64,000 nt of DNA, taken from the NCBI GenBank assembly GCA_029964075.1, contig CM057135.1, positions 11,682,863 to 11,746,862 of the forward strand. The letters run 5' to 3'. This stretch comes from Patiria pectinifera. Lineage: Eukaryota > Echinodermata > Asteroidea > Valvatida > Asterinidae. Shown piece after piece: positions 33,310-44,521 of this stretch (the stretch's first letter is position 1; each line of letters opens with the position of its first letter). Position numbers and translations under genes: made by a program. The notes below the pieces were generated by a model, which was not told where the DNA came from, searched no databases, and saw only the letters and a list, made by a program, of their open reading frames with translations.

Positions 33310-35171
33310 ACCCCCAAAAGTGCTCTAGAAATAGAAAAATGCTGCAGCCTAAGGGGTGAAGGGAAGAACTCTACACAAAAATGTGGGGATTGGTATTCCT
33401 TTTAAGAAAAATCAATGTTCTACCAAAAAAAATGGTGCACTTTCGTAAAATCCAAGATGGCGGCCAAAAATCAAGATGGCAGCCTTTTAATATTGTAGAA
33501 TCATCAAAATCATAAAAAAATTAAACTTTGACAGGAATTAAGGATGCTTGCAAATAACTGAAATAATGTCAGGACAAAATAAAACCACTAAATCTCATTT
33601 TCTTAAAAGGGCCTCCAAAACCATGTAAAAATGATTTCTTTGGGGCAAAAAATATTGAGAAATAACATGATTATCACATGTACATGAGTCCAGTCGGCAA
33701 TTAGATTTCTTTAAACTCAACTTATGGCTGCTGATACTATGGCATGTTAAAGGTTGCATGTAATTTTTTTAAAATAATTTACAAAATTAAATCAACTTTG
33801 CAATAGAATATATGCCCCCCCCCCAACTCCGCCCCTCCCCCAACTTTCACATAGAGTGTATGCATGACGTGTGAAACAATTTTTTGTAAATTATAATTCA
33901 GTACATAAATGATGTACTTTCTGAGGCAGAGGAAGTCTTACTGTCAAAAGCAAGTTTAAAGTGATGATGGTTTCAATACCTGGAAAAGGCACATTGTTGG
34001 GTGGGGGGGGGGGAGGGGCTTGGCTTGCCACTCGAAAAATGATTGCAACAATCAGCCCTTTTACTAATGCCGTCCTACTTTGTTTACGTGTGTGCTTTCC
34101 TATGGTGCTCAGTAGACCGTGGGCCCCCACTGGCTCCATATGAAAGTGCACATGAAACAAAGTGTGACGTCATTAGCACAGAGGATATTTTAGCATTTTT
34201 ATTTACATGTATAAATAGTCCGGAATGGACACAATATTTACCAAAATATCTGGCGAATTCTGTGAGTACACACATGTATGTAGCATTTTTTTCTCTTAAA
34301 TATTCCAACTAGCAAATTTGGATATTGGATTGATGATTAAATATGTTTGCAATAGCAAATAAAATGTGAGAAAAATATCAAGTCCAGATAAAAAGGATCC
34401 TCACAGCTTAGGGCAGGGGCGTAGCAAGGTCATTGTTATTGGGGGTGTAAACATTTCTTGAAAAGGGCACTTGCTCATCCATGTGGAAATATAAATTTTT
34501 ACATGTGTACACTTTTTTTTCTCCTGACACCCTGCCTCCGTAAAATAAAAAAACAAATTTTTTTTGGGGGGGGGGGGGGGGGGGGGCATACCTTGAACCA
34601 TCTGTTGATGGAAGCAAGCGCTGTCCAAAACTGACAATTATGCACACTTACAATCACTTACTTCTTCACAGGGTGATAAATGCGTGAACTAAAAAAAAGT
34701 ACTTGTGACGGCCAATGCCAAAGAAAGGGCTTTACTGTACTTTAAAAAGAGCACTTGTTAATACGAAAAGGGCAATTTTCACATATATATGGGGGGGGGG
34801 TGTCGGTCTAAGTGCTGGTGGAATAAGGGCATTTGGATGTAAAAGGGCAGTCTTTAGTAACAACTCCTGCCTTGCAGTAAGATACTGGAAGATCAAAGGC
34901 TAAAACCCAGACAGAAACAAACTGCTGCCTTGCAGACTGGATGATAGACATCGTAGATGTAGGGTCCAGCCCAAACAGAAAAGGGTTGGTGAAGGAGTTG
35001 CACCCTTGGTGCACTGTCAGCAAATTGACAAGCCTGACGCAGACAAAGATGGTGCAGATAAGTTTGTTCAGCGTAAAAGTCCCCTTTATCATCAGAATGT
35101 GAACACCAGGACACGGACAACTACATCACTGATACTTTTTGCGTACAGGAACTCCAAGCCAATGGCCATCA
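33310..35171. other. Non-coding 3' part of the Academ-like transposon
   Basis: No gene is recognised. It contains 'aaaatccaagatggcggcc' near 33448, C- and G-runs (33812, 33999, 34563, 34790), and a dispersed-repeat copy from 34414. It lies downstream of the minus-strand gene, so it should contain the 3' untranslated region. Confidence 0.5.
34414..34480 (+). repeat. Dispersed repeat, copy 1 ('GGCGTAGCAAGG' family)
   Basis: CAGGGGCGTAGCAAGG, then 'ggtcattgttattgggggtgtaaacatttcttgaaa'. This aligns with 38452-38510 (GCAGAGGTGTAGCCAGG, 'ggtcattctattgg...aaaacatttcttgaaa'). A shorter relative starts at 25025. Both full copies are followed by G-runs. Ends not resolved; possibly a MITE family. Confidence 0.55.
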
Positions 35172-35256
35172 ATTGTATTTGTAGATTTTCCAAAGGCATT
35201 TGATAGTGTCAACAGAAACATCATGCTGCATATTCTCTCGAATTACGATGTCCCAA
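35172..35256 (+). pseudogene. LINE reverse-transcriptase fragment
   Basis: A 28-codon frame reads 'IVFVDFPKAFDSVNR' and continues 'NIMLHILSNYDVP'. The F-V-D-F-x-K-A-F-D-x-V block is the conserved RT motif of non-LTR retrotransposons (jockey/CR1/RTE-like). No further LINE domains are present; sequence of the same origin may extend left from here. It lies about 30 bp downstream of the Academ gene's stop codon, within the transposon. Confidence 0.7.
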
Positions 35257-35284
35257 AACCCTAAGATGTGAATTACTGTTCCCA

Positions 35285-38200
35285 TCAGGACTTTTCGCTC
35301 TCACTGTCAGACGAGTCGTCATCATTCTCGCTACTGGAATTTTCTTCCGCATTGGACCTGTTCACGCATTCTTTGCAGCGGCAAAGATCGGTACAATCAA
35401 TGCCTGATTTCTTGCAGGAACACGAGTTGCTATTGCATGATGTTTTTTTGCAGTTGCAATGTACATACTTCTGAACGGCGTCAGGAGCAATTGGCATTGT
35501 ACTCCAGTTCAATACCAGGTTCGAGTCCATGACCTTCCATCCATGTCTTGCTGGAGATGGTGCCAAGATGTGCTGTTTAAGAGAGCATTTATAGATTCGT
35601 GCCTGATAGTTAGCTCTCATAATGTGCAGTTTCAGACTATCTTTGTTGGGAGGCATGTTGGTGTCACTAAGTTGGCCAAACCGGAAGCAGTTGTACCTGA
35701 CCGTGTTGACATCCGATTCTTTCCAGCCATAGAGCTCACACACAAACCTCTCCAACACATCAAGAAGCTCATCAGTGACAGTCCATTCAGTGCCAATTTC
35801 ACTGAATGCTGTTTGGTACGTCAGGGACTTAAACATCAACTTCAATGGTTTTGCTTTACCTTTCCCTTTAAAGCAACTAACAGTGTCACACCCTGTGAAT
35901 GGATGAAGCCCCAGTACTGCTTGTGCTTTTGCCTCTCCAAGTTGTTCACCGATCATGGTGACGTCGATGAACTTCGCATTGCCCCCTGTGGTCATATGAA
36001 GTAAGATTCGTGGGACAAGTAGTGTTGAGGCCCATACAGCCAGGACAAGTACATCTGTATCGACTGTACGGATGATGATGGTTTGAACATTTGAAGATGA
36101 CTGAGATGCATGCTTTGCGTGGAGAGCCATCCTGGTGTCAGCCTCTTCATGATCAGAGTGAAGATCTGGTTCTTCCTTGGCAGCCGTTTTTCCATCTTTA
36201 TCCACAAAAATGTGGAAGCATTTATCACCACAGGTGACAAACACTGAAATACTCTCAAGAACATCTGGAGGACACTTCATCCAATCAGTGGCCAGGAATT
36301 CCAGCAGCCCCTCCTTATTTGTGCCACACCCAAGGAATTTCTTCATCATTTTGGGCAGCTTCTGGTCTCTTCGTTGAATGCGGATTTGTGTGTGGCCGCT
36401 TGAACTCCGCTTCTCTCGCTCAGACATTTTTATGGATGAAGTCATATACCTGTCACCAACAAAATCGACCCGCTGTGCATGATGTCTTCTTGCTGTTGTG
36501 AGTATCTGCTTAAGGATGGTGTCTGCAAGATCTCCGAATGTTGCTGGGAAGTGTTTCTGTTGCTGGATCATTGCCATGGCATCAACAATGACAACATCTG
36601 CGTTAGGAGTTGATTCTGTTGTCACAGCTTCAGGCACGGCATTTATTATCTCATGCATGAGGGCAGCTTTGTTAGTCTTCGCCATACAGCCATCAAACCT
36701 GGCAAGTGCAGCTGACACTGAGCATAAGGGATAGGTCACTACATCTTTTACATCTAACCCTTTTTCTTGTGCCACCATTAGCATCCTTGCAATCAAGCGC
36801 CTATTCTCCTTCACTGATGCATTTTCAAGAGAAATCTTTGCCCGTGGCTTTTTGTCAATGCTGGAAAATGTCTTGCCAGTTGGCAGACTGTGCCGATCAA
36901 ACAGATCCTTTTTCCCCTCAACAAGTCGCTCGTTGACAAACTCAACCAATCTTTTGTCCCCACGTTCATATGCAGACATAAGGTCAGCCTTGACAGCATC
37001 AGGTGCCACCACACCTGAAGAAATGTTCAGTAGCTGTGCGTCTTCTTCATCACTGAAGGGATTGGTGAACCCATCTACTGTCTGCATCACATTTTGCACC
37101 GCCAATTCATCTGCTTCAACCCTGGACCTGTTCAACTCATGGTGTGGGGATGGTTCTGCTCCTCTTCCAGCCAATGCAAAGCATGCATTTGATATTGAAG
37201 CTCGAGCTGGGTGGCTCAGAATCCATCGCTGCACAGCCCCTTTGTTCAGAGTTATTCCTGTCATCCCCCCTCTGGTCTTGGAATCACGGTTGAAAGTTTG
37301 CTCGATGATCTGATCGCATGCTGTCATCGAAAAGCTACTCATAGAGTGTCGCTGGACTGCAAATTCCCCATCCATCAATTGGTCATAGATGAGAGGATGC
37401 GTTGAGGGAAGAGCTTTCATCTCAAGATAGTAAGCCGGCAAATACCTTGAATAGTTGACACTTCCATAAGAAAGGAACCATGGAATCATATCACGAATGC
37501 ATGATAGGTGCAACTCCCAATTGCCTTCCCTCGTGGCCCTTATGAAGAGAAGCAACAACTCTACTATCTGAAGGTAGGAGTTCCAAAATGCACATGTTGC
37601 ATTCTGGAGGCAGCATTTATCGACGTACTCCTGGAAGTTACTGATGAACTCAGCTACTGCTTCTGACATGATGGTTTGCTTGAATGTATCAGGAAAACCA
37701 GCTCGAATTGTCTCCAGAATCTTTTGTGCATCTTCGTATTCGCTTGTGGACAACTGACTAAGGTACCCCTCTATCTGAAGACGTTGCATGGCCTCGCAGA
37801 TAACCTTATGACATCGAAGACTTCGATTATAATGATGACCTGACATCACACCATTAATTGATCCTTGGGCAACCAAACCAGACTCAATGGCAACATCTAA
37901 AAGGCATGCATCCCGAAACCGCTTTCCAATCACCGCAAGGAAGGCCATCGCAGTGTGAAATTCACCAAGACGCAGAACTAGTCGCTCAGTAAAATCTGGC
38001 CTACCTTGCCAACGAATCTCTTGAGCTTTTGCATAGACAGCTTGATCCATCACAAGGACAACAGAGGACAGGTTCAAAGCATCAGCAAGGGTCAAACTTC
38101 TCTCCAGAATGGCGTTTACAGTAGATCGCTCAGTTGGGCTAGCATCTATCACCGGAAGATAACCGATATTGCTGACTTCATGACTTACTTCACTCAAGGA

Positions 38201-41200
38201 TTGGTTACAGCCAGTCCAACTAGGCAATAATGTTTTGCCCTGTAAAAGAAAGGGGGATGAAAAAACAAAAGACTAAACGTTACTTTTTTAATAGGACACA
38301 TGTACCGTATGTATAAATGTAGCTGAAGGCAAAGGACAGTTAAGGTCCTTAGTATTTGTATTGGCCGCTCATTGACTTGAGTTATACATGTATATGTACG
38401 TGTTGATGCATGACAAATGAAAATCGTGGAACATGTGTAGTAGGGTCAACTGCAGAGGTGTAGCCAGGTCATTCTATTGGAGGAGGGTGGGGGTTAAAAC
38501 ATTTCTTGAAAGAGGGGGGGGGGGCTGGTACAATCTTTCAATGAGGGCGCAATTCAAAGTGGACGATCATACACACTATCGGACAATAAATGCTCTCCCC
38601 CCCCAAAAAAAAAAAAAAAAATTAAAAAACAGGATCCAATGTGTCTTTTTTGCAACTAACCTTGTACTGCTTAGCGAACCAAAGAGCTTGGTCAATCATC
38701 CTGTACTGCTTCTGGACATCAGATGTTCTACCGAGGTCAACTGCTTGTCCTGAAAAATACAATTCATTGAGGTGCCGGTGATAAACAGTATGAACTCTCT
38801 CCAAATAAAGACTTAGCCTATTTCTTGTTAGTTACAAAACCAAAAACGCAACATTTAATTTCATCTTTTAACTTGAATGAAAGGTTAAAAGAGCTGTTTC
38901 AAATTGTCGAAAACAACGTTCTTAACTTTTCTGTAATAAAATAGAGACAATGCAGAAAAGTTTTTGTTTAATACCAGAGAAGTTGCCTTACATGTTGATA
39001 TACAAATTTTACAAAACAAAACAAACAAAACAAAAAGAACACAAAAAAACACAAAAACTAAGAAAGCTTACCGCGAAACTGGATTGGGCCACACCGCTTC
39101 TTGCCAAAGTATTCTGGTATGTCAGGTGCTGGAGCATCAAACGTGCGCTTTCTGTTCCGCAATAGAGATGGGGCCTCAGGTTGCCTTTGAGTAGGATCTC
39201 TGCTGACTCGTTGTATGATTATCCCATTGGTGTTATGGGTGGTGCCTTTCCCTGTGTAAAGACAAGCATTCTCCAATATTTAATTCACTTCATTATGCAT
39301 TCAGTACAGTCTCCTATGTACATAATGCATGTACGTGTACACCTTATAGTATGTTTTAAACCGAAAAATAATACGGAATTACTTACTTAATTACTTTTCC
39401 TTACAATTTCATTGTTGCAGTTTTACAAGTGTTTTAAATTCATTCCACTTTCACAACCAGGATATCATTTTCCTTTTCTCTTGTTTCTTACAATGACATG
39501 TACGGTATGATTGGCCAAATAATATTTGTTTACTTTCACACTGACAACGTCAAGTCGTCATTGGTCATTTGGTTTATAAATTATATTTTATACTGGCTTT
39601 AAAACAAAATTATATGAAATCACTTTCCGATGACAAAGCAAAAACATTTTTTTTTATATGTTTTAGAACATAAATTCAATTAAATTAAAAGCATGTCTGT
39701 ACCTGTAAGGGTTTCTTCTCCGAAATCATTGTTGTCCCACACCAATGTTGTAAACATACCGCTGACAAATCCCGGCGGAACACCATTTCCAAGTTGCAGT
39801 TGCTGGGTGGCAAGAGCGGTGTCGTGCTCTAGACTAACAGAATGGGAGACGCAGTGCCCAAATCCATTTAGAAGTTGCTGCAACTTTGATGAGCCTGTCA
39901 TGTGACGAAGTGTCATTCCAAGAGCCAAGTGCTTTGGCATCAGTTTCCGTCCCTGTGAAGATAGGGAGACGATGTCCTGTGCAATGGAGAGCACCTTCAC
40001 TTTGTCAGCATGATCCTGTACCTCAACTCGCTCGGTGGAAAAATCGTTATGCAAACCAGTGCACCATGCGATGAAGTTGAAGAGAAGTGGCGGAACAATG
40101 TCAGCACTCTCAGATTCTGTCAGACTGCTTGCAGTTGGTGGCCACTTTGTGACAGAGTGTGTACTGCTGACAGCATCGTTAAGAACAAGTGCAGATCTAT
40201 ATATCTGAGCAGCATCTTCATGGTCGGGGTTGGACGACAATACTTCATGTACATGTACTTGGTCATGTTGGTGTTGATCGCCTTCACTGCTAAGATTGCT
40301 AGTGCGTGATTCGTCACTTTCAGACTCGGAACTGTCCGATTCACTGTCTTGTAGGCCTACGAGTACTCTGTCCTCATCAGCTGGGCAAAACACAAACTCA
40401 CACAAGGTTGATTTGGGCTGCACATACTGGAGTTCAGGAAATTTGTGCACGAGCCTTGCCTTCAACTGCGAATTGCGGTATGTGGTAATGTCAATGTACT
40501 CTCTTTTTCTCACTGTGTTTATGAACAGTTTATTGAGAGTGTTCATCTTCATGATCTCCCCACCAGCAATGAGCCTCCTCGTTATCACCTCATCACAAAA
40601 GTAAGAAAATGATTCTGAGAGATAACGACCAGAAGTCGGCCTACCTTCATACGTGCATTTTGTGTACTGCTTGTAGCACGAAGCATGGTAGCGGACTTCA
40701 ATGCACACAGGGTCAAGGCCTTCGATTTGCAGCAGCACTCTGTGGTCATTTTTGGCCCTAGCAGCCTCCAACAGTTTTGAGCCATCAGTTTCGCATGTGA
40801 CAAGGCGCTCAAGTTTTCTTTTCTTGGTGGTACGGTCAACGGTGCTTTTACTTGCTAGGCAAATAATGCATGTCTCTGGGAGGACATGTTCTGATCTGCG
40901 GGAAACATCACTGCGAGGATTTTTTACTGCAGACCGTAAAACTTTGCTAGGCTGGACATCTAGGCTGGACTCTTCTGAACTTCGGCCTGGTGGTGATTTA
41001 CATGTCACAGCTTCTTCCATTAGATTGCCCTTGTCTTTCCGTACGAGCGCTTGGCCTATGCGCCTCTTGTCTGTGAAACGTTGGTAGCACTTCCTATGGT
41101 ACCCGTACAACTCCCTCTTGTTCGCATCAAATTCACAAGAAACTTTCCTTTCCACACCATCTATATCTTTCCATGTACTTACACAATCCACAATTTTATC

Positions 41201-41293
41201 CCAAGAAGCTTCTTTGAAGGCTATAACAGGTTCACTTTCAACATTTGTGACATGACAAGCACACACTAACTCCACATGACTAGGAGCAGCCAT
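35285..41293 (-). CDS. Four-exon Academ-type transposase with XPG-like nuclease and CXC tail
   Basis: Exons on the minus strand: 41293-39703, 39251-39072, 38749-38661 and 38239-35285, all with GT..AG borders and matching phases, giving 1,604 residues without a stop. Residues ~10-80 and ~140-215 hold two related zinc-binding modules, each ending H-x3-C (YHRKCYQRF, YHASCYKQY). An acidic S/E/D-rich linker follows. A DDE-like core begins near 640 (LPVIDAS, VVLVMDQ near 680, then LGEFHTAMAFL near 715). From ~1170 an XPG/FEN-like nuclease is visible: IVDAMAMIQ, VDFVGDRYMTSSIK, HEEADTRMALHA, VDTDVLVLAV, and a helix-hairpin-like GCDTVSCFKGKGKAK. The end (~1545-1572) is a tesmin-like CXC cluster (CNCKKTSCNSNSCSCKKSG) plus an acidic tail. 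It probably binds the TIRs and performs transposition in the nucleus. Family assignment by motif recall only. Confidence 0.85.
38452..38530 (+). repeat. Dispersed repeat, copy 2 ('GGTGTAGCCAGG' family)
   Basis: Second copy of the repeat at 34414, in the same orientation. It lies in the last intron of the Academ-like gene (38240-38660) and includes a long G-run near 38513. It does not touch the splice sites. Confidence 0.55.
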
Positions 41294-41585
41294 GTTTGAT
41301 GCAACACAACCTCTTTCCCAGTGATACTTGTAAAATGTGTGTGTGTTCAAATACGTATGCACAACTATTGCTTGCATTATGAGAATGAGGTTGAACACTG
41401 ATCATGTGACCAACAAATAAGCATGTAAAATTCTCTTTTTTTTCACAAAATGCACCACAATTTTTAGTAGAACATGGACTTTTTATTCTTTTAAAAACAT
41501 TATCTACCATATTCTGGTTTCAAAACTTATTCACCTTTTACCTAGCAGCATTTTGAAACGATAATGGCCCTCGGCCCATAGCCTA

Positions 41586-42381
41586 CATCAGCAACTCAGC
41601 ATCGTCACCATCGCCAATTATCAGTGCTTCATCAGCAATTTCCTGGGCACATCGCATGGCCAGTTTGGACGACCCCATGAAGGATCCATTGATTGTTCAA
41701 GTCATAGAGGGACTCAAACGAACACTCGCTAAACCAAGGGCAAGAAAAGAGCCAATAACACCCCAGATCCTAGTACAGATGGTACAGTTGCAAGGAGCTG
41801 ACCGATCAGTACATATCCTAATGAAGATTAGAACTTTGGCTATGGCTTTAATATCTTTTGCAGGTTTTTTAAGATTTAATGAGCTAGCGTCGCTTAAGAT
41901 GCAAGATTTAATGTTCCATCATGACCATTTGTCAATCCGGATTCAGTCAAGTAAGACAGACGTGTACAGACAGGGCAGTGAAGTTATTATTGCTAGATCA
42001 TTTTCTCAGACTTGTCCAGTAGCCATGTTAGAACTTTATATTAATCTTGCAGAGATTTCCCGTGGTGATAAAGAGGCTTTTATGTTCAGGAACTTAACAA
42101 AAGTTAAAAATGGTTATTCCCTGCGCAAAAACAATCAGCCCATGTCATATTCCAGAGTTAGAGAGCTAGTTTTGAAAGCACTTTCTCCAGTAGTTGCAGA
42201 TGTTTCCAATTTTTCTTTACATAGTTTAAGATCAGGTGGAGCCTCAGAGGCTGCTAAGGCTGGTGTAGCCGACAGATTGTTTAAACGCCATGGGCGTTGG
42301 AAGTCGGAGACGGCTAAAGATGGTTATGTCCAAGAGAGCTTCTTTAATCTATTATCTGTTTCTCAGCGGTTAGGTATCTAA
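41586..42381 (+). pseudogene. Tyrosine recombinase of the DIRS/Ngaro-type element (fossil, split by insertion)
   Basis: The catalytic part (from about 41656) shows the phage-integrase-type set: GFLRFNELASLK with the first arginine, HSLRSGGAS (H-x2-R), HGRW, and a C-terminal YV tyrosine near residue 226. This enzyme integrates a circular DNA copy and replaces the DDE integrase of LTR elements. The N-terminal part of the same gene lies at about 33160-33294, left of the inserted Academ-like transposon. CAT (33292-33294 and 41586-41588) is duplicated at the insertion. Confidence 0.85.
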
Positions 42382-42412
42382 TATCCACCCGTTCTTTATT
42401 TATTCAAGCCGA

Positions 42413-42486
42413 TTGCTGCAGCTCGCACAATCCCAAATTAATGAGTATAGTATGTTTTGTTTGTGTATGATGATTTAAATGATAAA
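42413..42486 (+). repeat. Repeat B1 of the DIRS/Ngaro-type element
   Basis: A 74-bp block from TTGCTGCAGCTCGCAC to 'ttaaatgataaa', found again at 42964-43037 with two differences. It follows the recombinase stop and directly abuts A2. Confidence 0.85.
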
Positions 42487-42659
42487 TGTTGATGTATTCG
42501 GTTGAGTCCAGAATGAATTAGAATGCATCGAATTTATCATTGATATGATTGTATGGTTCGATGGTCAGAGCGGGAATTTTGAATAGGTAGTGGTATGTGA
42601 TGCTAGCGGAGAAACGCGTCACTTCACGCTTGCTAGCAGCAACGCAACACACGTTATTT
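42487..42659 (+). repeat. Repeat A2 of the DIRS/Ngaro-type element
   Basis: Copy of A1 placed immediately after B1. The B1-A2 junction is expected to reproduce the junction of a circular intermediate. Confidence 0.85.
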
Positions 42660-42963
42660 ATTTAATTATATGCTATTGTAATGGCTAAAGTAATTCTATC
42701 TTAAAATACGTTGTTTTAAGAACTTCCATTATCATTGATTAGCTAGCCTGACAGCGGTGGTCAGCATAGGTCAGGGCATACGTTTTCACTTTTTCCAAAA
42801 AGGTTTGTGGTTTTTCGTATCTGGCGATCACCAAAAGCAATGGGTCGAATTCACAGTTTGTTATGTTGATATATATCTCGATGTATATCGTGCAAAGTTA
42901 TAAGTAATAATAATGTGTATTTGAGAAGTCGATGAAACAGTGTAAGCTAATTAAAAGTGTTGG
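42660..42963 (+). other. 304-bp spacer between A2 and B2
   Basis: Non-coding AT-rich sequence that separates A2 from B2. In Ngaro-type elements B1-A2-B2 are usually contiguous, so this is either a family trait or a small secondary insertion. I see no inverted ends or duplication to settle this. Confidence 0.5.
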
Positions 42964-43037
42964 TTGCTGCAGCTCGCACAATCCCAAATTAATGGGTATA
43001 GTGTGTTTTGTTTGTGTATGATGATTTAAATGATAAA
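42964..43037 (+). repeat. Repeat B2, right end of the DIRS/Ngaro-type element
   Basis: Second copy of B1; its last base marks the right end of the element. The next bases (ACTATTTGTAAATATGAC) already belong to the Helentron coding sequence. Confidence 0.8.
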
Positions 43038-44342
43038 ACTATTTGTAAATATGACGACAGTGGTATTGTGAGGAATGCATGCATCAGGCGTAATGTACAG
43101 GGAAAGCAATCAAATGAAAGTGATATAGAGATTCTAGAAAGTGCTGAAGGAGTTACTTATCAGTTTGTTCCTTTAACTTATGAAAATAAGATTGATTTGT
43201 GTAGAAAATGTGGTATTTTGAAAATATGTCTAAATATTGATAACACTGCAAATTCATGTGAGAAAATGGGAAGACCTGACTCTATAAGAATAATTCAAGG
43301 AGATGGCAATTTTATGTTTAGAGCTATTGCTTGTGCAATATCAGGAACACAAGATAATCATATGGAGCTCAGGGCAGCAACAAGTGATCATTTATTGAGA
43401 AATGGAAGGACATTTCAGTGTTTTCTACGTGAAGGTTACACGACAATGGAAGATTATGTAATGAGAACAGAAATGTTTAGTAATGGTGTATGGGGCACAG
43501 AATTTGAATTAATGATTATAGCAAGTATGTTGGATGTCGATATTTATACACATGATGATGTTAACAATTGGTATAAATTTTGTACTACTTATGCATGTAA
43601 TAGGAATGAAGGTGTCTTTAAGTCAGGAATATATATTTGTATCACAGAGGACGTGTACACTATGCTTTGGTTACAAAGGTTAGAGATATCAGTGAGGAAG
43701 AAAATACATGCTTTAATATGGAACAGTGTAAGACACAAAAAAGTGGAAGCTTTAAAACAATCACATCGTAAAAGAAGGAAACGTGTAAATTTGAGACTGA
43801 AACAGAAATTAAACAAAGAGAAAAGTAAGGAAAGATACCACAGAATGAAAAAATGTAAAAGTGAAGGCAAAAAAAACAAGTGTAGATTGCGAAATAAAGA
43901 CACGTATGGTAATGATGAGCAGTATCGAAGTGATAAGAAATCATATGAACAATGTCGATATAAAGAAGATAGTGTATTGAGGGAGAAGAAAAAATCTATT
44001 AAGAAAGAAAAGTATTACAGTTCTAATAAAACAAAACAAGCTGCAATTGAGTATGAAAAAGAAAATTATAAAGAAAATGGTTCAAAGAAAAAAAAACATA
44101 TGAGAGAGAAATATGTGACAAATGTTCTATATAAAGATGATAAAATTAGAAGAGTTAAACATCGATATCATGAGAATGCTGAACTAAGACGAAAGAAGAT
44201 ATTTGTTGCAAAACAGAAGTATCAGATGAATGAAGAATATAGGCATGCAAAGATACGATTGGCAAAAAGAAAGTATATCAGTAATGAAGTACATAGAAGA
44301 AAAAAAAGATTGCTAGCGCAAAGGCCAAATATCATTGTAATG
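43038..44342 (+). pseudogene. OTU-like domain and basic repeats of the Helentron protein
   Basis: After an N-terminal C-x2-C pair (CRKCGILKIC) comes an OTU fold: IIQGDGNFMFRAIACAISG, then 'HMELRAATSDHLL', 'EGYTTMEDYVMRTEMFSNGVWGTEFE' and the late 'DVDIYTHDDVNNWY' strand. OTU proteases carry D-G-N-C at the active site. Here the cysteine codon position reads TTT (43312-43314), so the peptidase would be inactive. From about 43690 the chain is K/R-rich with a roughly 23-residue repeat of 'AKrKYxxNexxRrkK' type. Its reading continues directly from the Helentron part left of the retroelement. Confidence 0.7.
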
Positions 44343-44521
44343 TAACATATAAAAGTAATCTGATTAAAAATATTAAAAGGAAGTATTACTGTAATAGACA
44401 TTATCGCAGTTCATTAATTGAAATAGGAAAAAGAAAGTACCAAAGTGATGAACTATTTCGTAGGAAAATGAAGGACAGGAATTAAGAAAGATCAATAAGA
44501 AATAGAAGAAGTAAAAGTGTA

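Larger units (their letters stand above)
33295..41585 (-). mobile_element. Academ-like (AcademX-type) DNA transposon, 8,291 bp, apparently intact
   Basis: Perfect 15-bp terminal inverted repeats, TAGGCTATGGGCCGA at the left and its complement at the right, are flanked by the 3-bp duplication CAT (33292-33294, 41586-41588; an ACAT reading is possible). The sub-terminal word AAAATGCTGC recurs at offset 42 on the left and 32 on the right (inverted). One spliced gene occupies the minus strand (35285-41293). The rest is non-coding and carries a LINE fragment and two copies of a dispersed repeat. Single large gene, DDE-like region, XPG-like nuclease and short duplication match what I know of Academ. 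The family label is inferred; the boundaries are read directly. Confidence 0.88.
29970..43037 (+). mobile_element. DIRS/Ngaro-type tyrosine-recombinase retroelement (fossil) with split direct repeats
   Basis: The element has repeats A1 (29970-30148), B1 (42413-42486), A2 (42487-42659) and B2 (42964-43037), the split-direct-repeat layout of Ngaro/PAT-like elements. Between them lie a gag-like region, RT/RNase H and a tyrosine recombinase. No target duplication is visible, as expected for recombinase-mediated integration. A1/A2 and B1/B2 are nearly identical, so the copy is young. It is broken by about one or two changes in its own coding region plus the insertion of an 8.3-kb DNA transposon in the recombinase gene. 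It sits inside the Helentron coding region. Confidence 0.85.

Noticed and set aside
34563-34590. Long G-run as a special regulatory or quadruplex site
   Set aside because: Similar G- or C-runs occur at about ten places (for example 25600, 38513, 51761, 54530, 56930) at repeat tails, so it is simple-sequence slippage.
35500-35535. tRNA B-box-like GGTTCGAGTCC
   Set aside because: It lies inside the coding exon of the Academ-like gene, and no cloverleaf or A-box partner is present.
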